From Candidatus Hydrogenedens sp. (GTDB lineage Bacteria; Hydrogenedentota; Hydrogenedentia; Hydrogenedentales; Hydrogenedentaceae): a DNA stretch of 32,494 nucleotides. The stretch lies in assembly GCA_035378955.1 (NCBI GenBank), contig DAOSUS010000035.1:1-32494 (forward strand), in the 5' to 3' direction. Shown one piece after another: positions 8,437 to 16,847 of this stretch. How positions within the stretch are numbered: the stretch's first letter is position 1; each line of letters begins with the position of its first letter. A program made the translations under genes and the position numbers. Below the pieces are notes generated by a model that saw only the letters and a list, made by a program, of their open reading frames with translations, did not search any database and was not told where the DNA came from.

Positions 8437-9423
8437 TTATAAATCTGCTTTAACCTCACCCATTAACGCAACAGTTAACTTACGAGGCTTTCCTTCATTG
8501 ATTACTTTTGTATCTTCAAGTCTTACGCGTGATGATAGAATTTGCCTTACTAAAAATCTATCTTGAACAAGTTCTCCTTCGGATACCGTCTGTTCTTTTA
8601 ATGATAAGGAAGGATTATTCAAATGGAAAGTTGCTTTTTTATTAGCAATGTCAATCTGGGTAACCGTCATTTTATAGGTAGAGATTTCCTCTATTACTTT
8701 TCGGTATAGCTCTTGTATTTTGGGGTCATAGTCAATTTTGATTACCTCAGAGCAAATACGAGAGGCTTCTGCTGTATCCAAAGGATTATAAGGTTCTTTG
8801 GTTAATAAGGAATTGACTTGTTCAATCAATTTAGTTCTAACCTGTAATAAGATTTTTTGGTCTTCTTCTGAATGGGTAGTTTCAAATGCGTTTAGTGCCT
8901 CCTGCAATACCCTTTCAATAGGTTCTCCGTTCTCTAACATTATAAGAGCACGATTATTATATTCTAAAACATTTCCAGGTTTTTCTTGTAATAATAATTT
9001 TAATTGAGACCAAACAGAAGGTCCGAAAAAGTAAGAGAATATAACAAGTAAGGAAGCAGTTCCAAATATTATTAGCCAGCGAATAGGAGAGACCCTTTGA
9101 ATTTTTTTCCCTTGTGTGTCGTATGTTGTAGTTTTATATCTCCCCCATAAATTCCAAATTGAGGAAGGCTCTTCTTTGGGCGGTGTCTCAGATAACTCTT
9201 TGCGAAATTCCTCAATGGCTTCTAATACTTCTTCGGATAATGTATTTTTTGCTGTAGGCGTTTCCCCCCCTAAATCCTCAACAGTAAAAGTTTCAATTTC
9301 TCTTTTAGGTCGTCCTACAGTTTCCCCGCAAAAGCGACAACGAATAGCCCAAACACTAATAGGCATTCGACAAACGGGACATAATCTCATTTTGTCTTTT
9401 GGAAACTGTGTTTCCTCACTCAT
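8437..9423 (-). CDS. Zinc-ribbon, single-pass membrane protein, unknown function
   Basis: A 328-residue protein with an N-terminal zinc ribbon (C-P-V-C at 15-18 and C-R-F-C at 29-32), an acidic linker, one membrane helix (about 115-133) and a C-terminal extracytoplasmic region of about 190 residues. The positive residues before the helix (K-K-I-Q-R-V-S-P-I-R) place the ribbon in the cytoplasm. The last 70 residues (G-E-L-V-Q-D-R-F-L-V, then V-R-L-E-D-T-K-V) have the strand rhythm of PilP/GspC-type periplasmic domains, but this is a weak resemblance. GGAG precedes the ATG. First gene of a set with a lipoprotein and a GT-C-like protein, divergent from tilS. Confidence 0.75.
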   Translation of the reverse strand: MSEETQFPKDKMRLCPVCRMPISVWAIRCRFCGETVGRPKREIETFTVEDLGGETPTAKNTLSEEVLEAIEEFRKELSETPPKEEPSSIWNLWGRYKTTTYDTQGKKIQRVSPIRWLIIFGTASLLVIFSYFFGPSVWSQLKLLLQEKPGNVLEYNNRALIMLENGEPIERVLQEALNAFETTHSEEDQKILLQVRTKLIEQVNSLLTKEPYNPLDTAEASRICSEVIKIDYDPKIQELYRKVIEEISTYKMTVTQIDIANKKATFHLNNPSLSLKEQTVSEGELVQDRFLVRQILSSRVRLEDTKVINEGKPRKLTVALMGEVKADL

Positions 9424-9440
9424 TACTGAAACTCCATTGT

Positions 9441-9461
9441 TTATTTAAGTATAATAAATAT
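9441..9461. repeat. 21-bp promoter element, copy 1
   Basis: TTATTTAAGTATAATAAATAT. It matches copy 2 at 9513-9533 in 20 of 21 bases. The arms TATTTA and TAAATA make it an imperfect inverted repeat. On the minus strand it contains TATACT (9453-9448), a good -10 for the zinc-ribbon gene that starts at 9423. Confidence 0.5.
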
Positions 9462-9512
9462 ATATACCGCTCCACATATTATAACGATTTCTAACTAATA
9501 TTTAATTATATG

Positions 9513-9533
9513 TTATTTAAGTATTATAAATAT
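9513..9533. repeat. 21-bp promoter element, copy 2
   Basis: TTATTTAAGTATTATAAATAT, one mismatch from copy 1, 72 bp downstream in the same orientation and ending 13 bp before tilS. It contains TATTAT on the plus strand, which could be the tilS -10 and would give a very short leader. The pair may bind one regulator that acts on both divergent operons. Confidence 0.5.
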
Positions 9534-9546
9534 TTTACGGATTTTA

Positions 9547-10932
9547 ATGATGTTATTATCAAATGTTCGAAAGATAATTTCCGAGTATGACCTTGTATCT
9601 CCAGAAGAAAAAATACTGGTAGCTGTATCCGGGGGAGCTGATTCTGTTGCTTTATTATACTCCCTTTTTGAACTGGGCTATTCAATAGAAATTGCTCATG
9701 TAGACCATCAAACCCGACAAGGGCAGAGCAAGAAAGATGCGGAATTTGTATCGCAATTGGCAAAAAAATTAGGAGTACCGTTTCATCTAAAAACCTGTCC
9801 GGTAGAAGAAGAATCGTTAAACTTTGGTCGCTCCTTTGAAGAATATGCAAGGGAAGTTCGATATCGTTTCTTTAAGGCAACAGCTCGATTAAGAGGTTGC
9901 CCTGTTATTGCAACAGGTCATCATGCCGATGACCAGGTAGAAACAGTATTAATGCGAATTATTCGAGGAACAACACCTCTGGGTATAACAGGTATTCCTG
10001 TTGTTCGTGTTGACGAAGGTCTTCGAATTATTCGCCCATTATACTATTGCGATAAAGGTATGATTGAATCATGGCTAAAAGACCGAGGAGTTGATTGGTG
10101 TATTGATGCTTCTAATTTTCAAAATGATTATTTTCGAAACAAAGTGCGGAATGTTTTAATACCGGAACTGAAAAGTTATAATCAAAAAATCAGAGATGCC
10201 ATATTGCACCTTGTAGAATTGCAACAATGTGAGAGCGATTATCTGTATAAACAAGCAGAAATGGCATTGAATAATATTGTAAGAGAGGACAAAATTTCAA
10301 GAAAACAATTTTCGGAATATCACGAAGCCATCCGTAGAAGATGTCTGGTATTACTGTTGCAGAGAAAAAAAATCGAATGCACCTATGAACGGGTAATTGC
10401 TGCGACACGATTTATTTTAACGGGGGAGACAGGACAAAAATTCGATTTAGGGCAGGGAATACTGTTATATAACGGTAAAGATTGGACAGAGTTTGTTTCT
10501 CAATTATCAGAAGGTATAAAAGAGGAAAAACCAATTCGATTGAAAATACCAGGAGAAACCTGTGCCTATGGATTTCATTTCAATGCACGAATAGTAATGC
10601 TTCCTAAAAATTATGACTGGAAATCTTACTGCAAGCCTTTTTTACAGGTTTTTGATGCAGATACCCTTTCGGATGGGGTATGGGTACGGAAAAGAGAGAA
10701 TGGAGATAGGTTTATTCCTTTCGGAATGACAAATTCACGAAAACTAAGCGATTATTTTATTGATTTAGGAGTACCTGCTCCGGAACGCGACCGTGTTCCC
10801 ATTTTATTTACCATACACGGTATTATCTGGGTAGTCGGGTATGTCCCCAGTGCTACTGCTATGATAGGTCCTTTAACACGAAGAATTCTTGAAATAGAGG
10901 TTACTCCATGCAACTCATCCTCCCACCATTAA
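9547..10932 (+). CDS. tilS: tRNA(Ile)-lysidine synthetase
   Basis: A 461-residue enzyme that joins lysine to C34 of tRNA-Ile(CAU) using ATP, changing its reading from AUG to AUA; normally essential. The N-terminal PP-loop reads S-G-G-A-D-S at 28-33, and the second conserved motif is H-H-A-D-D-Q-V-E-T at 125-133, followed by R-P-L. A middle helical domain and the TilS C-terminal domain (K-L-S-D-Y-F-I-D, then P-x-x-x-R-D-R-V-P) complete a full-length protein. ATG ATG at 9547/9550 gives two equivalent starts, and neither has a clear Shine-Dalgarno. Its end overlaps hpt by 25 bp in another frame, the usual tilS-hpt pairing. Confidence 0.95.
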   Translation: MMLLSNVRKIISEYDLVSPEEKILVAVSGGADSVALLYSLFELGYSIEIAHVDHQTRQGQSKKDAEFVSQLAKKLGVPFHLKTCPVEEESLNFGRSFEEYAREVRYRFFKATARLRGCPVIATGHHADDQVETVLMRIIRGTTPLGITGIPVVRVDEGLRIIRPLYYCDKGMIESWLKDRGVDWCIDASNFQNDYFRNKVRNVLIPELKSYNQKIRDAILHLVELQQCESDYLYKQAEMALNNIVREDKISRKQFSEYHEAIRRRCLVLLLQRKKIECTYERVIAATRFILTGETGQKFDLGQGILLYNGKDWTEFVSQLSEGIKEEKPIRLKIPGETCAYGFHFNARIVMLPKNYDWKSYCKPFLQVFDADTLSDGVWVRKRENGDRFIPFGMTNSRKLSDYFIDLGVPAPERDRVPILFTIHGIIWVVGYVPSATAMIGPLTRRILEIEVTPCNSSSHH

Positions 10933-11438
10933 TCCGAAGGGAACAAATTCAAAAGAAAGTTTCAGAACTTGCAGAAAAAATTTGTAAAGATATTGATGTT
11001 GAAAATCTTTATGTTGTTGTTATTTTGAAAGGTGCTGTTTTTTTTGCAACAGATTTATTAAGAGAACTACCCCCTGTTGCCTCAATTGATTTTATACGCG
11101 TGGAAAGTTATCAGAGATGTAATAGTAGTGGAAAGGTCAAAATATTCGGTAATTATATTCCGGATGTAAAGGATAAAAAGGTATTGTTGATTGAGGATAT
11201 TTTTGATACAGGTTTGACCACGCAAGAGGTAGTTAATTATTTAAGAGAACAAAGTCCGAAGGATATATATTTATGTGTACTATTGGAAAAAAGGAAATAT
11301 CGCGAAGGAATAACGATTTCTTCGGATTATGTTGGATTTTACATCGAAGATAATTTCGTTGTAGGTTATGGAATGGATTATGATGGAAAATTCAGAAATT
11401 TACCTGATATACATGTTCTTGCTTTGAATGAAAGTTAA
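10908..11438 (+). CDS. hpt: Hypoxanthine phosphoribosyltransferase
   Basis: A 176-residue cytoplasmic enzyme of purine salvage that makes IMP (and often GMP) from the base and PRPP. The PRPP loop V-L-L-I-E-D-I-F-D-T-G-L-T lies at 92-104. Other family marks are L-K-G-A-V-F-F at 40-46, D-F-I-R-V-E-S-Y and S-S-G-K-V near 61-77, and the C-terminal D-Y-V-G-F-Y-I-E-D and V-G-Y-G-M-D-Y-D. The length is normal. The start lies inside tilS with GAGG at 10897-10900, so translation is probably coupled. The ftsH gene that often follows tilS-hpt is absent; a TIM-barrel isomerase gene follows instead. Confidence 0.95.
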   Translation: MQLILPPLIRREQIQKKVSELAEKICKDIDVENLYVVVILKGAVFFATDLLRELPPVASIDFIRVESYQRCNSSGKVKIFGNYIPDVKDKKVLLIEDIFDTGLTTQEVVNYLREQSPKDIYLCVLLEKRKYREGITISSDYVGFYIEDNFVVGYGMDYDGKFRNLPDIHVLALNES

Positions 11439-11455
11439 GATTAGAAGGAGTTTAT

Positions 11456-12388
11456 ATGCCCATTGTTTTAGGTATTAATACCGGATTTGCAATAAATCGG
11501 TTTGTAGAACCTGATGATTGGACTCGGATTGTTTCAGAAGAGTTAGGTTTGCAGGTAGTTCAGTTTACCGCTGATTTATTGAATCCCTGGTATGACGAAA
11601 AAATCGTATATAAACAAGCTGAAAAAATAAAAAATTGCTGTGAAAAGTATAATATTAAAATCACAACAACATTCACATCACAGTTTACAAGAGTAAACCA
11701 TTTATTACATCCAGATGAGGAAATTCGAAGAGCATGGATTGAATGGTTTAAGAAGTTTTTCAAACTCTCCGTATTTTTAGGTGCGGAAGGAGGAGGAAGC
11801 CATTTTGGAATTATGACTGTTCGTGATTGTAATAATCCGGAAATTCGGAGAAAAAGAATAGAACAAGGAGTAGAAGGGTGGCGGGAATTATCAGAATATG
11901 GAGCCGAAATAGGTATGAAATATTTAATATGGGAACCCATGTCAATTCCGAGAGAAGTTGGAGAGACCATTCAAGAAACACAAAAGATACAAAAACTATG
12001 TAGTAAAGATTTTCCTATACCCATGCTTTTATGTTTTGATGTTGACCATGGAGATGTTTCCTCTTCAAATCCCAACGATACAAATCCCCATGCGTGGATA
12101 AAATATTTCGGAAAGGATATAAAAGTAATTCATTTAAAACAAAGTTTGCAGGATAAAGGGGGACATTATCCATTTACACAAGAATATAACTGTCGAGGGA
12201 AGATTATCCCAAAAGAGTTAATAAAAACGATTTGTGAATCTGGGATTATAGATTGCTACCTTATACTTGAAATTAGCCATAGGGAAAGGTATCCCTTTGA
12301 GAATAGAGTATTGTCTGATTTAAAGGAATCTGTAGAGTATTGGAGGGATAATGTAACAAGTAGTAACTTATTACAAACGAGTGTTTAA
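11456..12388 (+). CDS. Sugar-phosphate isomerase/epimerase (xylose-isomerase-like TIM barrel)
   Basis: A 310-residue cytoplasmic protein of the AP-endonuclease-2/xylose-isomerase-like fold. Probable divalent-metal ligands are Glu160 (W-E-P-M-S), an Asp of D-V-D-H-G-D at 195-200, His226 (V-I-H-L-K-Q-S) and Glu272 (L-E-I-S-H-R-E). The W-E-P-M-S-I-P-R-E and D-V-D-H-G-D motifs recall tetrulose-phosphate (erythrulose-phosphate type) isomerases, but that substrate assignment is inference from memory. A strong AGAAGGAG at 11443-11450 precedes the ATG. It lies 17 bp after hpt. The next gene, an APH-like kinase, is 94 bp away behind its own TATAAT, so an isomerase-kinase pair is possible but not tight. 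Confidence 0.82.
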   Translation: MPIVLGINTGFAINRFVEPDDWTRIVSEELGLQVVQFTADLLNPWYDEKIVYKQAEKIKNCCEKYNIKITTTFTSQFTRVNHLLHPDEEIRRAWIEWFKKFFKLSVFLGAEGGGSHFGIMTVRDCNNPEIRRKRIEQGVEGWRELSEYGAEIGMKYLIWEPMSIPREVGETIQETQKIQKLCSKDFPIPMLLCFDVDHGDVSSSNPNDTNPHAWIKYFGKDIKVIHLKQSLQDKGGHYPFTQEYNCRGKIIPKELIKTICESGIIDCYLILEISHRERYPFENRVLSDLKESVEYWRDNVTSSNLLQTSV

Positions 12389-12412
12389 TTTATCATAAAT
12401 AGTGTTTTATTA

Positions 12413-12418
12413 TATAAT
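12413..12418 (+). promoter_or_regulatory. Candidate -10 box before the APH-like kinase
   Basis: A perfect TATAAT in the 94-bp gap after the isomerase gene, about 65 bp before the kinase start. No good -35 is seen at the right spacing. A 12-bp AT palindrome (AATTTATAAATT, 12459-12470) lies just before the ribosome site and could be a weak hairpin. It may let the kinase be transcribed alone. Confidence 0.25.
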
Positions 12419-12482
12419 ACAGATAATAATTTAATTTCTGTTCTTAATAAATTATTTGAATTTATAAATTTTAATAGGAGAT

Positions 12483-13490
12483 ATGACCGTTCAACTTCAA
12501 GGTTTAGAAATAATTGCAGATGTTATTCGCAAGAATTATGACTTGGGAGAAGTAGGCTTGCCTCGTCCTTTGGAGGGAGCTCACCAAAGACGACATCGAA
12601 AGATGGTAGTTGAAACCAGTAGAGGGGTTTTTCTTGCGAAAACATATACACGAGATATTGCTGTTATTGATGCTTTAAACTTTCAACATCGGCTATCCGA
12701 CCATTTGTTTGCAAATGGATTGCCTGTTGCCCGAATACAAAAGGCAAAAAGTGGCAAGGGATATGTCGAAGTTGATAATTGGGTTTTGGAATTACAGGAA
12801 TTTGTAAAAGGGGAACCCATGACACTTACAATGAAGACTTTGCAGATTTCTGCAAAGGCTTTAGGAAAGTTTCATAAAGTATGTTATGGACTTCCTGCTC
12901 CCCCAAGAGATGTAAATATGTGGCGGTTTAGTGAGGTTCCTAAAGATATTTTCCTTCACTTCTTTAAATTAGCCCGTGAAGAAAAAGATGAGTCCAGTTT
13001 AATGCCCTATTTTAATTATCTGGTAGAGTTTATTCAGCGTTCAGCCCAGGAATTATCCATTGAAAAGCGTTCCGAGTTTGAAGTAGGGCTTATTCATGGA
13101 GATTGGCATGGTGCCAATCTCCTATTTTCGGGCGAAAAATTGCTTGCAATAATTGACCTTGAATTTGCAGGTCAGGGCTGTTATCTGGAAGATATATCGT
13201 ATGCCATTTCCAATTTGTGTATTCGCACCAGTATGAATACAGACAAATTGAGAATGAGAACATTAATGCTTTTAGAACAATATGAAAGGAAAAGAACACT
13301 TTCTTACGCAGAGTTAGTGGCACTATTTTATGCCGTTGGGATAAAACACATAACAACGGTTTCGTACCAATCAAAGAATAATCCCAATGTAGCGGGCTTA
13401 TTTCCTTCACAATGGATGGAGCGATTATCTTTTCAATGTCGTTGGTTAGAGGAGCAGTCTCGTAAAGCTCGATGGGGCGAAAAATTGTAA
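12483..13490 (+). CDS. Aminoglycoside-phosphotransferase-fold (APH/CotS-like) small-molecule kinase
   Basis: A 335-residue protein of the APH superfamily, which phosphorylates small molecules such as homoserine, choline, fructosamine or sugars. The catalytic loop is H-G-D-W-H-G-A-N at 205-212 (Asp207 base, Asn212 metal), the metal Asp is 225 in I-I-D-L-E-F-A-G, and Lys53 in L-A-K-T-Y is the likely ATP lysine. Overall style is closest to CotS/homoserine-kinase-type members; true antibiotic resistance is unlikely in this setting. TAGGAG precedes the ATG closely. It converges on an aldo/keto reductase gene 44 bp away. Substrate unknown. Confidence 0.8.
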   Translation: MTVQLQGLEIIADVIRKNYDLGEVGLPRPLEGAHQRRHRKMVVETSRGVFLAKTYTRDIAVIDALNFQHRLSDHLFANGLPVARIQKAKSGKGYVEVDNWVLELQEFVKGEPMTLTMKTLQISAKALGKFHKVCYGLPAPPRDVNMWRFSEVPKDIFLHFFKLAREEKDESSLMPYFNYLVEFIQRSAQELSIEKRSEFEVGLIHGDWHGANLLFSGEKLLAIIDLEFAGQGCYLEDISYAISNLCIRTSMNTDKLRMRTLMLLEQYERKRTLSYAELVALFYAVGIKHITTVSYQSKNNPNVAGLFPSQWMERLSFQCRWLEEQSRKARWGEKL

Positions 13491-13521
13491 ATTGTAATAG
13501 GTTAATTAAGGAAAAATATGC

Positions 13522-13536
13522 AATTAGGAACTAATT
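13522..13536. terminator. Weak AT-rich hairpin between convergent genes
   Basis: AATTAG, a GAA loop and CTAATT form a perfect 6-bp stem in the 44-bp gap between the kinase and the aldo/keto reductase. It has little G/C and no clear U-run on either side, so it may not terminate alone. Confidence 0.2.
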
Positions 13537-14536
13537 ATTGAATGCGTGCGTTTTTTTCATTTTCCCACATGTCGGCGTTTTTCCCCATATACCTTTTAAG
13601 TGGGTAAGTAATTTCATTAAGAAGAGAAAGCACCTCAGGGTCCAGCGGTTTTGAGAGTGCTTCTATATTGCTTTCCATTTGTGCTTTGGACCTACAACCT
13701 ACGATGATGGAAGATACGCCTTTTTGCCATTTGAGCCAGGATAGACTTAGTGTAGCCATAGGAATTTCTAAATGTTGTGAAAGGGCGTGAATGGCTTGAA
13801 CAGTTTCAATGGTTAATCTTTCACAACCTTCTTCACCATGTCGAGTTCCAGGACGATTTTTTGAGAAATGTCTTGTTCGCCGTCTTAAAAGGGGTATTTC
13901 TTCTACACTTGACCAACAACCTGCTAATAAGCCCTGCATTAAAGGCATGTAGACAAGAACGCCAATATTCTTTTCTCTACAAAAAGGAACTATTTCATAT
14001 TCAGGGGAACGAAATAAAAGATTGTATCCAATTTGATTGGAAACGGCTATTCCTCCTTGATGAAACCATTCTTGCATATTTTGAATTCCGAAATTAGAAA
14101 TTCCAATATACCGAATTTTCCCCTGTTCCTGTAGTTTTTTCATTGTAAGAGCTACCTCTCCAAAAGGAATATCTTTAGGAGGCCAATGAATTTGATATAA
14201 ATCAATGTAATCTGTATTCAGTCGTTTTAAGCTTTCCTCGCATGAACGAATTAATTGTTCAGAGTGGCAATTTTGGGGACTTACCTTTGTTGCAATAATG
14301 ATTTTTGAGCGTTTTCCCTTATCTATCATTCGTCCTAACTGTGCTTCTGATTCTCCAGAACCATACATTTCCGCAGTATCAAATAAATTTATACCAATAT
14401 CTATAGCATAATCAATGACTTCTTTCACTTCTTTCTCATCGCTTTTCCCCCAAAAAGTAGCATCCCCTATTTGCCATGCCCCAAATGCAATAACGGAAAC
14501 TCTCAGGTTTGATGAACCTAATAACACATATTCCAT
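13535..14536 (-). CDS. Aldo/keto reductase
   Basis: A 333-residue NADPH-dependent oxidoreductase with a TIM-barrel fold. The full catalytic tetrad is visible: Asp53 and Tyr58 in F-D-T-A-E-M-Y-G-S-G, Lys84 in A-T-K-V-S, and His117 in Y-Q-I-H-W-P. The C-terminal cofactor region (S-S-I-I-V-G-C-R-S-K-A-Q-M-E-S-N) is also present. It is of the general YghZ/Tas-like group that reduces aldehydes and ketones; substrate unknown. It follows the dynamin-like GTPase gene by 39 bp on the same strand and may be cotranscribed, but no functional link is evident. Confidence 0.92.
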   Translation of the reverse strand: MEYVLLGSSNLRVSVIAFGAWQIGDATFWGKSDEKEVKEVIDYAIDIGINLFDTAEMYGSGESEAQLGRMIDKGKRSKIIIATKVSPQNCHSEQLIRSCEESLKRLNTDYIDLYQIHWPPKDIPFGEVALTMKKLQEQGKIRYIGISNFGIQNMQEWFHQGGIAVSNQIGYNLLFRSPEYEIVPFCREKNIGVLVYMPLMQGLLAGCWSSVEEIPLLRRRTRHFSKNRPGTRHGEEGCERLTIETVQAIHALSQHLEIPMATLSLSWLKWQKGVSSIIVGCRSKAQMESNIEALSKPLDPEVLSLLNEITYPLKRYMGKNADMWENEKNARIQ

Positions 14537-14575
14537 AAGTAGAACTTTTCTAATTTTTGTTAAGTATTTTTATAA

Positions 14576-16780
14576 TTATACATCTTTATTTGTATTTGTC
14601 AAATTAATTTTGAATGCAGTTTCTATAATTTCATGGGCGTGATTGGCTATTTCATTAAGTCTATCTACTTTGCCCTGAAGTCGTTGTATGAGTTCCTGTT
14701 GGGCTTTTTGGAGACGGTCTTCCTCTTCGGCTAATTTTAGAATCTGGTTATTTAACTGCATATTTAAATCATCAAAATAGGTTTGAATCTCAGATGTAAA
14801 CCGATTTTTTCGCATTTCAAGTTCAGTTTTTGTTTTTTCTTTCAATCCCTGTATGAGCGTTTTTTCTATATAAGTACTTATTTTTTCGATTAGTTTTTCC
14901 CTACGGATTTCATCACCTCCCATAGAACGAGCGATTAATCCTAAAATTCCTCCCAAAATTCCTCCAATACCTCCTAAAATATATGCAGATAAATGAGGGA
15001 TAATAGGTAATGAAATACCTAAATAATCAGGCCAGGAAAATTGACTTAAAAAACCTTCTCCTATAATAGCTCCTGTTACTCCACCTAACAAAATGCCCCC
15101 TGTAAAAAATAGGATATATGAAAAGGCAAGACTGGCGTCTATGGCAACAATAGCACCTCTTTCAAGGTTAATTTGAGGTAAGGAAGAGTGTTGAAAATTA
15201 TATCCATTTGTTATAATTTGATTTTTAATAAAGTTTTCATACTGTTCTAGGGACTGGTTTAATTCCTCAGACACAGATTTTAAGTAATTATCCAGTATCT
15301 CACCTAATTTTTCCTGCAAGGGCATATATTTGTTTTTGCGAGCCTTTGTAAGATTGTCGCCTGTGCATAACCATTGACGGATAGGTTTAAAAATTTCATT
15401 TTCGATAGATTGTCGTGAGAATAGGCGATTTATCAGGTTTATTTGCCCTTCAAATTTTTCATTATTAATAGTTCCACCATCAGAGAAGATGTTTAATTGT
15501 TCAATAAGTCCTTCCATGAATTTAGAATTGTTTTGTATTTCCTGATGAAGTCTTTGTCGTTCTTTACGAATTCTTTCTAATCGTGGGTTTTGTTGCGCAA
15601 GTTGTATTTTTACTTCAAGAGGCTTGGCATAACGATATGCAAAGTCACGGATAAATCGGCAAACCGATGTCAATACGGCTCCTTCACGATTTTCTGTATA
15701 AAGATAATCCAATAGTCTATTTTTAAACTGTTGGAAAGAGCTTCGGTTCATGAGATATTTAGCAATTTCTTCTCCCGGATTGGGTGCTTGTTCCAACTGA
15801 TTTCGTATGTTATATGGAATATGAATTTTTTCGTTTTTATCAATGTCGCTTAGTGTAATACTACCCCGTAATAATTGGGAGGCGTATAAAGCATATAGAG
15901 CAGAAACAAAAAATATTTCAGGGTTCTGAACAGTTCCTTCAAGGCAACGAAGCAAATCTTTAGCGGGTCCTCTTCTTCCTTGAGGGTCTATTTCTTCTGG
16001 ATTTAACTGGTCAGATTTATTAATAACAAAAAAGACTTTCCGTTGCCGCTCTTTTACTAATTTTGCGATAAAATCACGATTATGTTCATTCCCAGCACTT
16101 TGACTGTCGAGTAAACAAACGACAAGATGACAGTTGGGAATAATATCTTCGGTTACTTTTCTATGGGTTTCTGTAATACTATGGACTCCGGGAGAGTCTA
16201 CGAGGGCAATATCTTCTTCAACACTTGCCTCCGGAATGATGGCGATAACCTCTTCGATTTTTTCGCGTAGAATTTTGAGTTTAGGAAATTCTTCATCAGC
16301 CGTTAATGTAACAATAGCACTAAGCGTCCTATACATATCTTCGGGATAATTCGATTTGTAATCTACAACCCAGTTATTAAAAGTTTCATCGGGATGAATT
16401 TCTGCTTCTATTCCGGAATAAGAAAGAAAGTCTCTCAATACCTGAACGACCTCCACAGGAATGGGTTGTTGTGCCCTTAATACAACCTGCATGTTTTCAC
16501 CCACCATTACATAAGTAACTTTAGCAGTGCATTCTTCCAGTACCATAGGAAGATAAGTATCTCCCAAAAAAGTATTAATTAAAGTGGTTTTTCCGACATT
16601 AAATTCTCCTAAAAAAACGACACGGTATTTACCATCTTTAAGTTCTCTTTTTTTACCTTCGATACGCGCCTTTTCTAATTCTTTTTCTCCCTCAAATTCA
16701 GGGTCAGAGATAAATTGTTCCAATGCTTTGAGAGCATCAAATGCCCAGAGCCTATTTTCCTGATGAACCTTTATAGACAT
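14576..16780 (-). CDS. Bacterial dynamin-like GTPase with membrane-inserting hairpin
   Basis: A 734-residue protein. The GTPase domain (about 45-310) has G-E-F-N-V-G-K-T-T at 58-66, a switch Thr region (E-C-T-A), D-S-P-G at 195-198 and N-K-S-D at 254-257. A long helical stalk follows, then two hydrophobic glycine-rich segments (about 543-575 and 593-618) that can act as a membrane paddle, then a C-terminal coiled coil (about 625-725). This is the layout of BDLP/DynA-type proteins that remodel or protect membranes. AAGGAG lies 9 bp before the ATG. It is single here, not a tandem pair, and lies 67 bp downstream of a membrane glycosyltransferase gene, suggesting an envelope role. Confidence 0.87.
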   Translation of the reverse strand: MSIKVHQENRLWAFDALKALEQFISDPEFEGEKELEKARIEGKKRELKDGKYRVVFLGEFNVGKTTLINTFLGDTYLPMVLEECTAKVTYVMVGENMQVVLRAQQPIPVEVVQVLRDFLSYSGIEAEIHPDETFNNWVVDYKSNYPEDMYRTLSAIVTLTADEEFPKLKILREKIEEVIAIIPEASVEEDIALVDSPGVHSITETHRKVTEDIIPNCHLVVCLLDSQSAGNEHNRDFIAKLVKERQRKVFFVINKSDQLNPEEIDPQGRRGPAKDLLRCLEGTVQNPEIFFVSALYALYASQLLRGSITLSDIDKNEKIHIPYNIRNQLEQAPNPGEEIAKYLMNRSSFQQFKNRLLDYLYTENREGAVLTSVCRFIRDFAYRYAKPLEVKIQLAQQNPRLERIRKERQRLHQEIQNNSKFMEGLIEQLNIFSDGGTINNEKFEGQINLINRLFSRQSIENEIFKPIRQWLCTGDNLTKARKNKYMPLQEKLGEILDNYLKSVSEELNQSLEQYENFIKNQIITNGYNFQHSSLPQINLERGAIVAIDASLAFSYILFFTGGILLGGVTGAIIGEGFLSQFSWPDYLGISLPIIPHLSAYILGGIGGILGGILGLIARSMGGDEIRREKLIEKISTYIEKTLIQGLKEKTKTELEMRKNRFTSEIQTYFDDLNMQLNNQILKLAEEEDRLQKAQQELIQRLQGKVDRLNEIANHAHEIIETAFKINLTNTNKDV

Positions 16781-16847
16781 TTTTACTACTCCTTATGTTA
16801 ATTTTCTATGGAAATTACAAAATTATATAAATTTAATGGAATCATTT

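Noticed and set aside
8418..8459. Longer start of the lipoprotein gene at 8459
   Set aside because: It would place 14 charged residues before the signal peptide and overlap the upstream gene, while 8417 has a strong GAAAGGA.
11560..11970. Antisense 136-codon frame opposite the TIM-barrel isomerase
   Set aside because: The plus-strand gene has clear family motifs; the antisense frame has none.
12483..13490. Antibiotic-resistance phosphotransferase
   Set aside because: The fold is APH-like, but the sequence is closer to CotS/homoserine-kinase types and the context is housekeeping.
14576..16780. Dynamin-like GTPase as part of an anti-phage defence system
   Set aside because: No nuclease, toxin, helicase or mobile-element genes are nearby, and the neighbours are envelope and metabolic genes.
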